Assembly: GCA_900551635.1 (NCBI GenBank)
Contig: URWQ01000007.1
Location: 1-18,879, forward strand
DNA length: 18,879 nucleotides
Reading direction: 5' to 3'
Source: an uncultured Collinsella sp.
GTDB lineage: Bacteria; Actinomycetota; Coriobacteriia; Coriobacteriales; Coriobacteriaceae
A program made the position numbers and the translations under genes. The number at the start of each line of letters is the position of its first letter. The stretch's first letter is position 1. Shown piece after piece: positions 1 to 7,456 of the stretch. The notes below the pieces were generated by a model. It saw nothing but the letters and a program-made list of their open reading frames with translations, was not told the origin of the DNA and searched no databases.

Positions 1-23
1 CCCAGGGCGACAATTTGTCATTC

Positions 24-65
24 AAAAGGCAAGGCATGACCAGAAGGTCTATGCCTTGCCTTTTT
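24..65 (+). terminator. Intrinsic terminator of a gene left of the window
   Basis: Arm 24-37 (AAAAGGCAAGGCAT) pairs perfectly with 51-64. The pairing continues inward as GACC 38-41 with GGTC 46-49 around an AGAA loop, with T50 bulged, and the hairpin ends in a T run (61-65). The A run on the 5' side would let it work in both directions. It is enclosed by a further 9-bp inverted repeat, CCAGGGCGA 2-10 with TCGCCCTGG 79-87. No coding sequence is visible to its left within the window. Confidence 0.8.
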
Positions 66-129
66 CATGCCAACTTGTTCGCCCTGGACGGCGCTCGCTG
101 GCGTTGCCAAAACATCGGCGTTGCCGGAG

Positions 130-185
130 TAGTCATTGGGGACGTTCTTGTTTGACTGGTCATTTAAGAACGTCCCCAATGACTA
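130..185. repeat. 20-bp perfect inverted repeat, REP-like element A
   Basis: Left arm 130-149 (T followed by AGTCATTGGGGACGTTCTT) and right arm 166-185 are perfect reverse complements around a 16-nt loop (150-165). There is no T run, so it is not a normal terminator. The GGGGACGTTCTT core resembles short palindromes moved by REP-associated Y1 (RAYT) transposases in other bacteria; that link is inference, and no transposase lies in the window. The remainder of 1-304 contains no gene. An 8-bp inverted repeat, CTACCGAC 192-199 with GTCGGTAG 282-289, brackets the leader of the next gene, and no convincing promoter was found. Confidence 0.75.
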
Positions 186-304
186 GGGGGTCTACCGACG
201 CATTGGGGGTTTGCGCCTTCCATGCATGACAGCCGTCTCTTTTATGTTTCCTTTAGCCGTTGCTGCCTAGGATGGGGGTTAGTCGGTAGGAAGGGAGCGT
301 CTAT

Positions 305-1873
305 ATGGACGACGCGAGCGAGCGTGCAATCGAAGAGGACATGCTCGATCAGTTCAATTACTTTGATGATGAGGATGAGGAGCTAATCGACCGTCGCGAG
401 CCAGCGCCGCTTGATTCCTTTGATTTGGTCGATGAAGAGGCTGATGAGGTTGAGGGTGAATCAGTGGAGCCCCCACAGCCTTCGCGCCTTGACTCGCTGC
501 TTTCGAGAGCTCCCATGCACCACGGCGTTCGTGCCGGCGCGCTCCATATGAAAACTGACTGGCACCAGATCGTGACGGCAGGCGATGAGCTTGCCGTCGA
601 TGCGCCGCTCACCGATAAATCATCCATCATCTGCCGCACCGGCATGCTTATGCTGGCAAGCGGAACGGGTGCCTGGCGCGTGCGCGATACCATGAATCGT
701 GTTGCCGCCGTACTCGGTGTCACCATCCACGTTGACTTAAGTCTTCTGTCGTTTGAGTGCACCTGCATCGAAGATGGTCACTGCTTTAATGAGGTCGTCA
801 GCTTGCCCACAACGGGCGTCAATACCCATCGCATTTGGATGATGGAGAGTTTCCTCAAGGAAATCGAGACCTATGGTCGTCGCTTCACGGTGCACGAGTA
901 TCACGAGATGCTCAAGACCGTTGAGAGTTCAAAACCTGATTACGCGCCTTGGCAACAGGGCCTTGCGGCGGCCTGCGCCTGTGGCGCCTTCGTTTTTTTG
1001 CTCGGCGGCGGCCCTATCGAGATGGCCTGCGCGTTCGTGGGCGCGGGTGTCGGCAACTTTGCCCGCTCCCATATTCTCAAGCAAGGCCTTGGTCAGTTCA
1101 GCGCGCTGACGACCGGCGTTGCGCTCGCTTGCGTTTCGTATCTGCTGGCATTGCTCGGCCTTGGCCAGGTCATACCGGGGGCAATGTCGCACCAAGAAGG
1201 CTATATCGGCGCCATGCTCTTTGTGATTCCCGGCTTTCCACTCATTACGGCAGGCCTCGACATCGCTAAGCTCGACATGCGAAGCGGTATCGAGCGCCTT
1301 TCATATGCCGTATCGATTATTGTGATGGCGACCCTCGTAGGTTGGATGGTTGCCGAGTGTGTTGGCCTGGCGCCGGACGACTTTGCCCCACTGGGCCTTT
1401 CGCCGCTTGCCCTTACGCTCCTGCGCGTGGTGATGAGCTTCGTTGGCGTATTCGGCTTCTCGGTGATGTTCAACAGCCCGGTAAAGATGGCCGCGGCAGC
1501 TGGGTTGATCGGCGCCGTGTCCAATACCCTGCGTCTGACCCTTGTCGATGCGCCGACGATGATTCCCTTCCTGGGCCTCAGCACGGGAATGCCTCCCGAG
1601 GCAGCAGCGTTTATCGGCGCGCTGGTATCGGGGCTGCTCGCAAGCTTGGCTGAAGTCAAGCTCACCTACCCGCGCATCGCCCTCACGGTGCCTTCGATTG
1701 TCATTATGGTGCCGGGCTTGTATCTGTATCGCTCGATGTATTACATGTGCACCTTCGACACGGTCAATATGCTCGGCTGGTTTGTGCGCGCAGTGCTCAT
1801 CGTAGCGTTTCTGCCCGTTGGACTGGGTGTGGCGCGTACGCTCACCGACCCTCGCTGGCGCCACACCAGCTAA
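305..1873 (+). CDS. ThrE-family threonine/serine exporter
   Basis: A 522-residue inner-membrane protein of the ThrE/YjjP family (DUF1212 plus DUF3815 domains), whose characterised members export threonine and serine using the proton gradient. Residues 1-60 form a very acidic tail rich in D and E that has no membrane segment. Residues about 105-200 are the soluble DUF1212 part, with family-like RTGMLMLASGTGAWRV near 111-126. From about residue 215 there are roughly ten hydrophobic segments. Family landmarks include PGFPLITAGLDIAKLD (309-324) and VPGLYLYRSMYY (469-480). The ATG at 305 follows an AAGGGAG ribosome site (291-297). The gene stands alone, flanked by inverted-repeat elements on both sides. 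The acidic N-tail is longer than I expect in the family. Substrate is inferred from family only. Confidence 0.85.
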   Translation: MDDASERAIEEDMLDQFNYFDDEDEELIDRREPAPLDSFDLVDEEADEVEGESVEPPQPSRLDSLLSRAPMHHGVRAGALHMKTDWHQIVTAGDELAVDAPLTDKSSIICRTGMLMLASGTGAWRVRDTMNRVAAVLGVTIHVDLSLLSFECTCIEDGHCFNEVVSLPTTGVNTHRIWMMESFLKEIETYGRRFTVHEYHEMLKTVESSKPDYAPWQQGLAAACACGAFVFLLGGGPIEMACAFVGAGVGNFARSHILKQGLGQFSALTTGVALACVSYLLALLGLGQVIPGAMSHQEGYIGAMLFVIPGFPLITAGLDIAKLDMRSGIERLSYAVSIIVMATLVGWMVAECVGLAPDDFAPLGLSPLALTLLRVVMSFVGVFGFSVMFNSPVKMAAAAGLIGAVSNTLRLTLVDAPTMIPFLGLSTGMPPEAAAFIGALVSGLLASLAEVKLTYPRIALTVPSIVIMVPGLYLYRSMYYMCTFDTVNMLGWFVRAVLIVAFLPVGLGVARTLTDPRWRHTS

Positions 1874-1979
1874 TTGGTACAAGGGGGACAGGTTACTTTG
1901 CACCAAATGAGTTGCGGTGAAATAGGGACTGAATTGCTGCTTAAAGGGTCAAAACAGTCCGTATTCCACCGCAACTTAT
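1872..1979. repeat. Compound inverted-repeat element B, REP-like
   Basis: Two adjacent hairpins begin at the stop codon of the ThrE-like gene. The first pairs TTGGTACAA (1873-1881) with TTTGCACCAA (1897-1906), with one mismatch, around GGGGGACAGGTTAC. The second pairs AGTTGCGGTGAAATAGGGAC (from 1910) with 1955-1976, giving 20 of 22 positions complementary around a 23-nt loop (1932-1954). The GGGAC motifs echo element A. There is no T run typical of a terminator. The arrangement of two imperfect palindromes in tandem is reminiscent of bacterial interspersed mosaic elements. Mobility is inference. The rest of 1874-2186 holds a near-palindrome at 2028-2047 and the hairpin at 2093-2142, but no gene. 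Confidence 0.7.
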
Positions 1980-2092
1980 GGGGTCGGGGGATTATCGGTG
2001 CCCTGCATCTTCATAAACTCAACGCTTACGAAGCGCATGCGTTTCGTGCTAGGCTGGTTCCACCACATAAGTAGTCGCAGACGCGCGTACCA

Positions 2093-2142
2093 CGGGCGGG
2101 CGAGATGAAGTTCCAACAGCTCCATCTTGCCCGCCCGTTTTT
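2093..2142 (+). terminator. Strong hairpin with T run, terminator or attenuator
   Basis: Arm 2093-2107 (CGGGCGGGCGAGATG) pairs with 2123-2137 across 15 positions, one of them a G-U pair, followed by five T (2138-2142). It sits 44 nt before the DUF2798 gene. It is too far from the ThrE stop (1873) to be an ordinary 3' end unless that transcript carries a 260-nt tail, so either a short leader RNA is attenuated here or the site ends readthrough from upstream. Confidence 0.7.
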
Positions 2143-2186
2143 GTTGCGTGGCGCCGCGGTACAACACAGAAAGGAATCTGCCCTTT

Positions 2187-2735
2187 ATGCCTATCAACAA
2201 ACGAGAGAGCCTGCTGTTCACCTTTATCATGTGCTTTTGCATGGTGCTCTGGATGAGCATCTACAACGTTGCCCTGCAGCACGGGGCCATCAACGGCGAG
2301 GTCGTTGCCACTGCGTGGCTCGGCTTCCTCGTTGCCTACATTTTTGCCATGTGCTGCGACTGGTTCGTCGCCAGCCCGCTCGCCAAGGGTTTCGCCTTTA
2401 AGTACTTGGTCACGCCGGGCAAGAGCTCGCCACTTGCCATGACGCTCGCCGTCAGCTCCTGCATGGTCGTTCCCATGGTCATCATCATGTCGCTGTACGG
2501 TGCCTGTGAGGGTCTGACGCACATGCCCGGCGGCATCCTTGCGAACCTGTATTCCGTGCCCGCGATCTGGATGATCAACATCCCGCATAATTTTGTGATG
2601 GCGCTGCCGTGGAACCTTTTGGTAGCCGGTCCGATTTCCCGCTTCGTCTTCCGTCGCGCCTTCCCTGTGGGGACGGTTTTCGAGGAGGAGCATGCCGAGC
2701 TCTTGGAGCAGGCTATGGCTCCTGAGTGCGAGTAG
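2187..2735 (+). CDS. DUF2798-like small membrane protein
   Basis: A 182-residue hydrophobic protein with about four membrane segments, near residues 8-30, 38-58, 82-104 and 122-148. The two halves look alike: each carries a segment followed by a short basic or polar turn, the second ending LLVAGPISRFVFRR (145-158), which fits the DUF2798 pattern of paired helices. Function is unknown. I chose the ATG at 2187, which follows an AAAGGA site (about 2169-2174). A TTG further upstream in frame (2127) lies inside the terminator stem and would not be used. The C-terminus is acidic. The gene is isolated: the next gene begins 281 nt downstream behind its own terminator and operator. No regulator is adjacent. 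Family assignment is from general pattern and is moderately sure. Confidence 0.65.
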   Translation: MPINKRESLLFTFIMCFCMVLWMSIYNVALQHGAINGEVVATAWLGFLVAYIFAMCCDWFVASPLAKGFAFKYLVTPGKSSPLAMTLAVSSCMVVPMVIIMSLYGACEGLTHMPGGILANLYSVPAIWMINIPHNFVMALPWNLLVAGPISRFVFRRAFPVGTVFEEEHAELLEQAMAPECE

Positions 2736-2737
2736 CT

Positions 2738-2789
2738 CGCTTAGGGATCTGCTGAGCGCGGGCGACTTGCTTGGTTGGAGCCCTAAGCG
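2738..2789 (+). other. Closed 9-bp hairpin in the 3' region, possible structured RNA
   Basis: CGCTTAGGG (2738-2746) pairs perfectly with CCCTAAGCG (2781-2789) around a 34-nt interior, starting just after the DUF2798 stop. There is no T run. Together with the terminator at 2902-2934 it outlines a roughly 200-nt non-coding stretch that could be a 3' UTR or a small RNA. I recognise no RNA family in it. Confidence 0.3.
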
Positions 2790-2901
2790 TGGATAGCTCT
2801 CTCGGCGACATCGCGGGCGTGAGCGGTGCGCATGACCGGAGGGCCCGTGCTGCTCCGTTGCCCGACGTGCTAGCGCGCAGAACAATCTGTTGGTGCATTC
2901 G

Positions 2902-2934
2902 GCGGCTGCTGAAGCGTTTCGGCAGCCGCTTTTT
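2902..2934 (+). terminator. Intrinsic terminator
   Basis: GCGGCTGCTGAA (2902-2913) pairs with TTCGGCAGCCGC (2918-2929), 12 positions including one G-U, around a GCGT loop, followed by five T (2930-2934). It ends transcription from the DUF2798 region and insulates the TetR-controlled operon that starts just beyond. Confidence 0.85.
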
Positions 2935-2946
2935 ATACGGAGTTTA

Positions 2947-2967
2947 AATACAACAGTCTGTTGTATT
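2947..2967. promoter_or_regulatory. Perfect palindromic operator, probable TetR binding site
   Basis: AATACAACAG (2947-2956), a central T, and CTGTTGTATT (2958-2967) form a perfect 21-nt palindrome 49 nt before the giant gene's ATG. Length and symmetry suit a TetR-family dimer, and a TetR gene closes the same operon. A TATATC (2979-2984) just downstream could be a -10 box, which would place the palindrome over the -35 region, consistent with repression. The pairing of site and regulator is inference. Confidence 0.75.
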
Positions 2968-3016
2968 ACGTAGAGTGGTATATCTCTAGCGGGAAAAATG
3001 CGAGAGACGGAGCATT

Positions 3017-6000
3017 ATGGCGTTGCTAGTAGGACTGGACGTAGGGTCGACGACGACCAAAGTTTACGCGATGCACGAGGATATGACCGAGGCGTGGTGG
3101 GGATATCGCCGCCACGGGGCGTGTCAGACAGCGAGCGTGCGCGCCATGCTCGGCGAGCTCGCCGAGCGCTTTCCCCATGAGTCACTGCGCGTTGCGGTGA
3201 CCGGCTCGGGTGCGCGCGATATCGCGACCGCGCTGGGCGCCTCGTACGTTCAGGAGGTGGTCGCCAACGCGCTCGCGATCAGCAGGTTCTATCCGCAGAC
3301 GCGCTGCGCCATCGAGCTGGGCGGCCAAGACGCCAAGATGATCTTCTTCCGCACCAACGATAAGGGAGACATCGAGGTTGCCGACATGCGCATGAACGGC
3401 TCGTGCGCAGGCGGTACCGGTGCATTTATCGACGAGATGGCAAAGCTCATGGGGGTCGGCACCGAATCGGGCGAGTTCGAGCAGCTCGCAAGCCGGGGAA
3501 CGACCGTCCACGAGGTCTCGGGCCGCTGCGGCGTGTACGCAAAGACCGATATCCAGCCGCTGCTCAACGAGGGCATTCCTACCACCGACCTGGCGCTTTC
3601 GGCGCTTCACGCGGTCGCCCGCCAAACGATCGGCGGTCTGGCCCAGGGTATCGACATCGAGCCGCCGGTAATCTTCGAGGGCGGTACGCTCGCCTACAAC
3701 CCCACACTGGTCCGCGTGTTCCGGGAGCAACTGAATCTATCGGACGATCAGGTTATCGTCCCGCGCGATCCGCAGATCATGGTCGCGCGCGGTGCCGCCC
3801 TGTCGCTGACCGACATGTTCGCATCGTCCCAACCGATCGACCTTCCCGACGCTTTTGTCCGGCTGGATAAGCTCGAGACGGTCGCGCCCGCAAGCGGGGA
3901 GGGACGTCTTGCCCAGCCCTTTTTTGCCACACCTGTCGAGCAGGCGGATTTTACGGCACGCCATGGCAAAGAGACGCCGGCAAAGGGTCCGGATGCGTAT
4001 GCGCCCGGAGAGACGGTGCGTGTGGCGCTCGGTATCGATTCGGGGAGCACGACGACCAAGTTCGCCCTGGTCGATGAGGCGGGTGAGCTTGTCGATTCGT
4101 TCTACGCGTCTAATAACGGCAGACCGCTCGACGTCGCCCAACAGGGTCTTGTCAGCTTGAAGAACCGCTGGGAGACAGCGGGAGTCACGCTTGCGATCGA
4201 TGCCGTGGGCACCACGGGATACGGCGAGGAGCTTTTCGCGCGCGCGTTCCACGCCGACTACCATACGGTCGAGACGGTCGCGCACGCCCGCGCCGCGTGC
4301 GCATGCGTTCCCGATGCGACCTTCGTGCTCGACATCGGCGGACAGGATATGAAGGCCATCTGGCTCAACCACGGCGTGCTGACCGATATCGTCGTCAACG
4401 AGGCGTGCTCTGCGGGCTGCGGCTCGTTCCTCGAGGGTTTTGCCAAAAACCTCGGAATAGCCGTTGAGGATATCGCGACCGAGGCATTTTCGTCCAAAGC
4501 CCCCGCCGTTCTCGGCAGCCGCTGCACGGTGTTCATGAACAGCAGCGTCGTTTCCGAGCAGCGGCGCGGTAAGGGTCCGGGCGACATCATGGCCGGTCTC
4601 TGCCGTTCGATTATCGAGAACGTGTTCACCAAGGTCATTCGCGTTTCAAATCTCAACCGTCTGGGCGACAAAGTCGTCGTCCAGGGCGGCACGTTCCGAA
4701 ACGACGCGGTGCTGCGCGCATTCGAGCAGTATCTGGGCAAACCCGTCACGCGTGCGCCCCACCCGGGGCTGATGGGCGCTATCGGTATCGCCCTGCTCGC
4801 GCGCGAGGAATGCCGCAAGGGCGACGCCGGCACGTCGTTTATCGGGCTCGATGCCGTGGAGCGCTTCGAGCATCGCGAGTTCGGCGGCGTTACCTGCCGT
4901 CGGTGCAACAACCGCTGCCAGCGCGCGGTCGTGGCATTTGGCGACGGCTCGCTTTACGTCACGGGCAATCGCTGCCCGCGCGGCGGCGCCATCTCATGGG
5001 ATGAGCTCGTGCGCGAGGTTCCCGCGGCGGAGGAGCTGCGTCCGCAGGGTGCTTGCGAGGCACAGGCACCCGGCACGGGGCGCGACCGGACCGCGGCTGC
5101 CCCCAATCTCTTTGTCGACCGCGAGAAGCTGCTGTTCGAGTCGTACCCCACGGTTCCCGTCAGCGGGGGGCGCGATGTCACGATCGGCATTCCCCGTGTG
5201 CTCGAGTTCTGGGACACCATGCCGTTCTGGTCGACGTTCTTCAGCACGCTCGGCTTTAAGGTGCGCGTCTCGGGACGCAGCACCAAGGCGATGTACGAGC
5301 GCGGTCTGGCGCACGTCACATCCGACACCGTGTGCTTCCCGGCCAAGCTCGTCCACGGGCACATCCGCAATCTCGTCGACGCCGGCGTCGACCGCATCTT
5401 CATGCCCATCATCACGACGGTGCCCACCGAAAACACCGCCTCTACCAGCGAGTGGATGTGCGCCGTCGTAAAGGGATACCCCTACGTGATGCGCAATTCC
5501 GATAACCCGGAGGAGCGTTTCGGCGTTCCGTTCGATACGCCGCTGTTCCACTGGTACGACGAGGGCGACCGAAACCGCCAGCTCAAGGCGTGGTGCAAGG
5601 AGACCTTCGATATCGATGCCGACCTGGTTGCCAAGGCGACCGAGCAGGCGGACCGCGCGCAGGAGACGTTTGAGAACCAGCTGCAGCTGCGCGGCAGGCA
5701 GGTGCTCGAGAACGTGCACGAGGACGGCGGCTACGCGGTGGTGATCGCTTCGCGCCCGTACCACAACGACCCGCTGGTCAACCACGGGCTGCCCAAGCTC
5801 TTCTCTGAGCGCGGCATCCCCGTGCTGACGCCCGATGCGGTGCCGGGGGTCTGCAACGTCGATCTTTCCAACAGCCGCATCGACATCGTGAACAACTACC
5901 ATGCGCGCATGCTGTCGTGCGCGGTCATCGTCGCATCGACGCCCGAGCTCGAGCTCGTGCAGATGGGCAGCTTCGGCTGCGGCCACGATGCGTATCTCAC

Positions 6001-7456
6001 CGACGAGATCGCGCGCATGATGGGTGAGATGGGCTCCAAGGTTCCGATGATGATCAAGCTCGATGAGAGCGACGTCGCCGGTCCCATGGGCATTCGCGTG
6101 CGTTCGTTTATCGAGTCGGTCAACCGTCGTCGCGCGGAGGAGCGTGCCGAGGGCGCCCGGGTGCACGCGGTCCATCCGCTCGACGACCCGTATAAGGTCA
6201 AGTACACCAAGCGCGACCGGCACGACAAGATCGCGCTGGTCCCCAACACCTCCCATGCGTTCTGCAGGCTCATGACCGCGGCGATGCGCAATCAGGGCGT
6301 GCGCGCCGAGGCCCTTGATATCGGGCGCGAGGATGCCATCCGCCTGGGCAAACGCTATGTGCACAACGACATCTGCTTCCCCGCGCAAATCGTGATCGGC
6401 GAGGCGCTCGCGGCACTCGAGAGCGGTAAGTACGACCCGCACGACGTCGCCGTGGTGACTGGCAAGTATATCGGCGACTGCCGCCTGACGCACTACATGC
6501 CCCTGCTGCGCCGCGCGCTCGACGACGCGGGATACGACTATGTCCCGGTGCTCACCAACGACGACGTCGATGCCCACAATGCGCATCCGGGCTTCAAGCT
6601 CGGCCTTGGCCCGAGCATCCAGATCGCCTACGGTCTTCCCATGATCGATGCCCTCGAGGCTATGCTTAGGCGCATCCGTCCCTACGAGCTCGAGAAGGGC
6701 GCGGCGGACGCTGCGTTCGACCGCGCGCTCGATGAGGTTATCGAGGGCATGGAGCGCTCCGGGCTGAGAGGCCAGGCGACGGGCTTCAAACGCGCGCTTG
6801 CGATCATGGACGCCGTTCCGTACGACCGCTCGAACCCGCATCCGACCGTTCTCATCGTGGGCGAGTACCTGCTCAATTTCCATCTCGGCGCCAACCACGA
6901 GATCGAGCGCTACCTCGAGGACAACGGGCTCGAGGTCATCGAGGCGCGCATGACCGACGTGATCCGCAAGACCTATTTCTACAAGCATGCGCAGTCGCGC
7001 GAGTTCCACGTCGACCTGTCGCTGCCCGAAAAGGCCTGGTACGCCACGGCGGACAACCTGTTCGAGCTCGCGCACGACCGTTGCGACCGCCTGGGCGCGG
7101 CGAGCCCGCTCTACGAGCCGCCGACGCGCATGCCCGAGCTCGTGCGCGCGAGCGATAAGATCCTGCACCATACGTTCGATGCGGGCGAGGGCGTGCTGAT
7201 TCCGGCGGAGATTCTCGAGCACGCCAAGCGCGGCTGCCGCAACTTCGTGATCCTGCAGCCGTTCGGGTGTCTGCCCAACCATGTCGTGGGGCGCGGGCTC
7301 ATCCATGCGCTCAAGGAGCAGTATCCCACGGCGCAGTTCCTGCCGCTCGACTACGATCCCGACGTGAGCTTCGCCAACGTGGAGAACCGTCTTCAGATGC
7401 TCATCATGAACGCCAAGGCGCAGAGGTGCGGTGAGGCGCATGGCGAGACCGCGTAA
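3017..7456 (+). CDS. Giant fused acyl-CoA dehydratase activase / DUF2229 protein
   Basis: A 1479-residue cytoplasmic iron-sulfur protein related to the activator (archerase) of 2-hydroxyacyl-CoA dehydratases, which uses ATP hydrolysis to push electrons to a low-potential cluster. Two ASKHA (BadF/BcrA) modules lie in tandem. The first has GLDVGSTTTK (6-15), GGQDAK (102-107) and cysteines C130 and C171; the second has GIDSGSTTTK (339-348), GGQDMK (441-446), C464 and C503. In family homodimers these cysteines hold the shared [4Fe-4S] cluster. A C-x2-C-x3-C cluster (C627, C630, C634) plus C653 follows. From about 720 come DUF2229 and HgdB-like segments with two matching motifs, TVCFPAK (771-777) and DICFPAQ (1118-1124), and further cysteines at 987, 1155 and 1418. 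No dehydratase subunit genes are adjacent. GGAG (3009-3012) precedes the ATG with a short 4-nt gap. Substrate is unknown. Confidence 0.9.
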   Translation: MALLVGLDVGSTTTKVYAMHEDMTEAWWGYRRHGACQTASVRAMLGELAERFPHESLRVAVTGSGARDIATALGASYVQEVVANALAISRFYPQTRCAIELGGQDAKMIFFRTNDKGDIEVADMRMNGSCAGGTGAFIDEMAKLMGVGTESGEFEQLASRGTTVHEVSGRCGVYAKTDIQPLLNEGIPTTDLALSALHAVARQTIGGLAQGIDIEPPVIFEGGTLAYNPTLVRVFREQLNLSDDQVIVPRDPQIMVARGAALSLTDMFASSQPIDLPDAFVRLDKLETVAPASGEGRLAQPFFATPVEQADFTARHGKETPAKGPDAYAPGETVRVALGIDSGSTTTKFALVDEAGELVDSFYASNNGRPLDVAQQGLVSLKNRWETAGVTLAIDAVGTTGYGEELFARAFHADYHTVETVAHARAACACVPDATFVLDIGGQDMKAIWLNHGVLTDIVVNEACSAGCGSFLEGFAKNLGIAVEDIATEAFSSKAPAVLGSRCTVFMNSSVVSEQRRGKGPGDIMAGLCRSIIENVFTKVIRVSNLNRLGDKVVVQGGTFRNDAVLRAFEQYLGKPVTRAPHPGLMGAIGIALLAREECRKGDAGTSFIGLDAVERFEHREFGGVTCRRCNNRCQRAVVAFGDGSLYVTGNRCPRGGAISWDELVREVPAAEELRPQGACEAQAPGTGRDRTAAAPNLFVDREKLLFESYPTVPVSGGRDVTIGIPRVLEFWDTMPFWSTFFSTLGFKVRVSGRSTKAMYERGLAHVTSDTVCFPAKLVHGHIRNLVDAGVDRIFMPIITTVPTENTASTSEWMCAVVKGYPYVMRNSDNPEERFGVPFDTPLFHWYDEGDRNRQLKAWCKETFDIDADLVAKATEQADRAQETFENQLQLRGRQVLENVHEDGGYAVVIASRPYHNDPLVNHGLPKLFSERGIPVLTPDAVPGVCNVDLSNSRIDIVNNYHARMLSCAVIVASTPELELVQMGSFGCGHDAYLTDEIARMMGEMGSKVPMMIKLDESDVAGPMGIRVRSFIESVNRRRAEERAEGARVHAVHPLDDPYKVKYTKRDRHDKIALVPNTSHAFCRLMTAAMRNQGVRAEALDIGREDAIRLGKRYVHNDICFPAQIVIGEALAALESGKYDPHDVAVVTGKYIGDCRLTHYMPLLRRALDDAGYDYVPVLTNDDVDAHNAHPGFKLGLGPSIQIAYGLPMIDALEAMLRRIRPYELEKGAADAAFDRALDEVIEGMERSGLRGQATGFKRALAIMDAVPYDRSNPHPTVLIVGEYLLNFHLGANHEIERYLEDNGLEVIEARMTDVIRKTYFYKHAQSREFHVDLSLPEKAWYATADNLFELAHDRCDRLGAASPLYEPPTRMPELVRASDKILHHTFDAGEGVLIPAEILEHAKRGCRNFVILQPFGCLPNHVVGRGLIHALKEQYPTAQFLPLDYDPDVSFANVENRLQMLIMNAKAQRCGEAHGETA

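Noticed and set aside
2127..2186. TTG start extending the DUF2798 protein by 20 residues
   Set aside because: It lies inside the terminator stem and has no ribosome site; ATG 2187 has one and begins the hydrophobic family sequence.
2049..2885. 278-codon minus-strand frame over the DUF2798 gene and flanks
   Set aside because: It runs through a terminator and non-coding sequence, and its composition is not protein-like.
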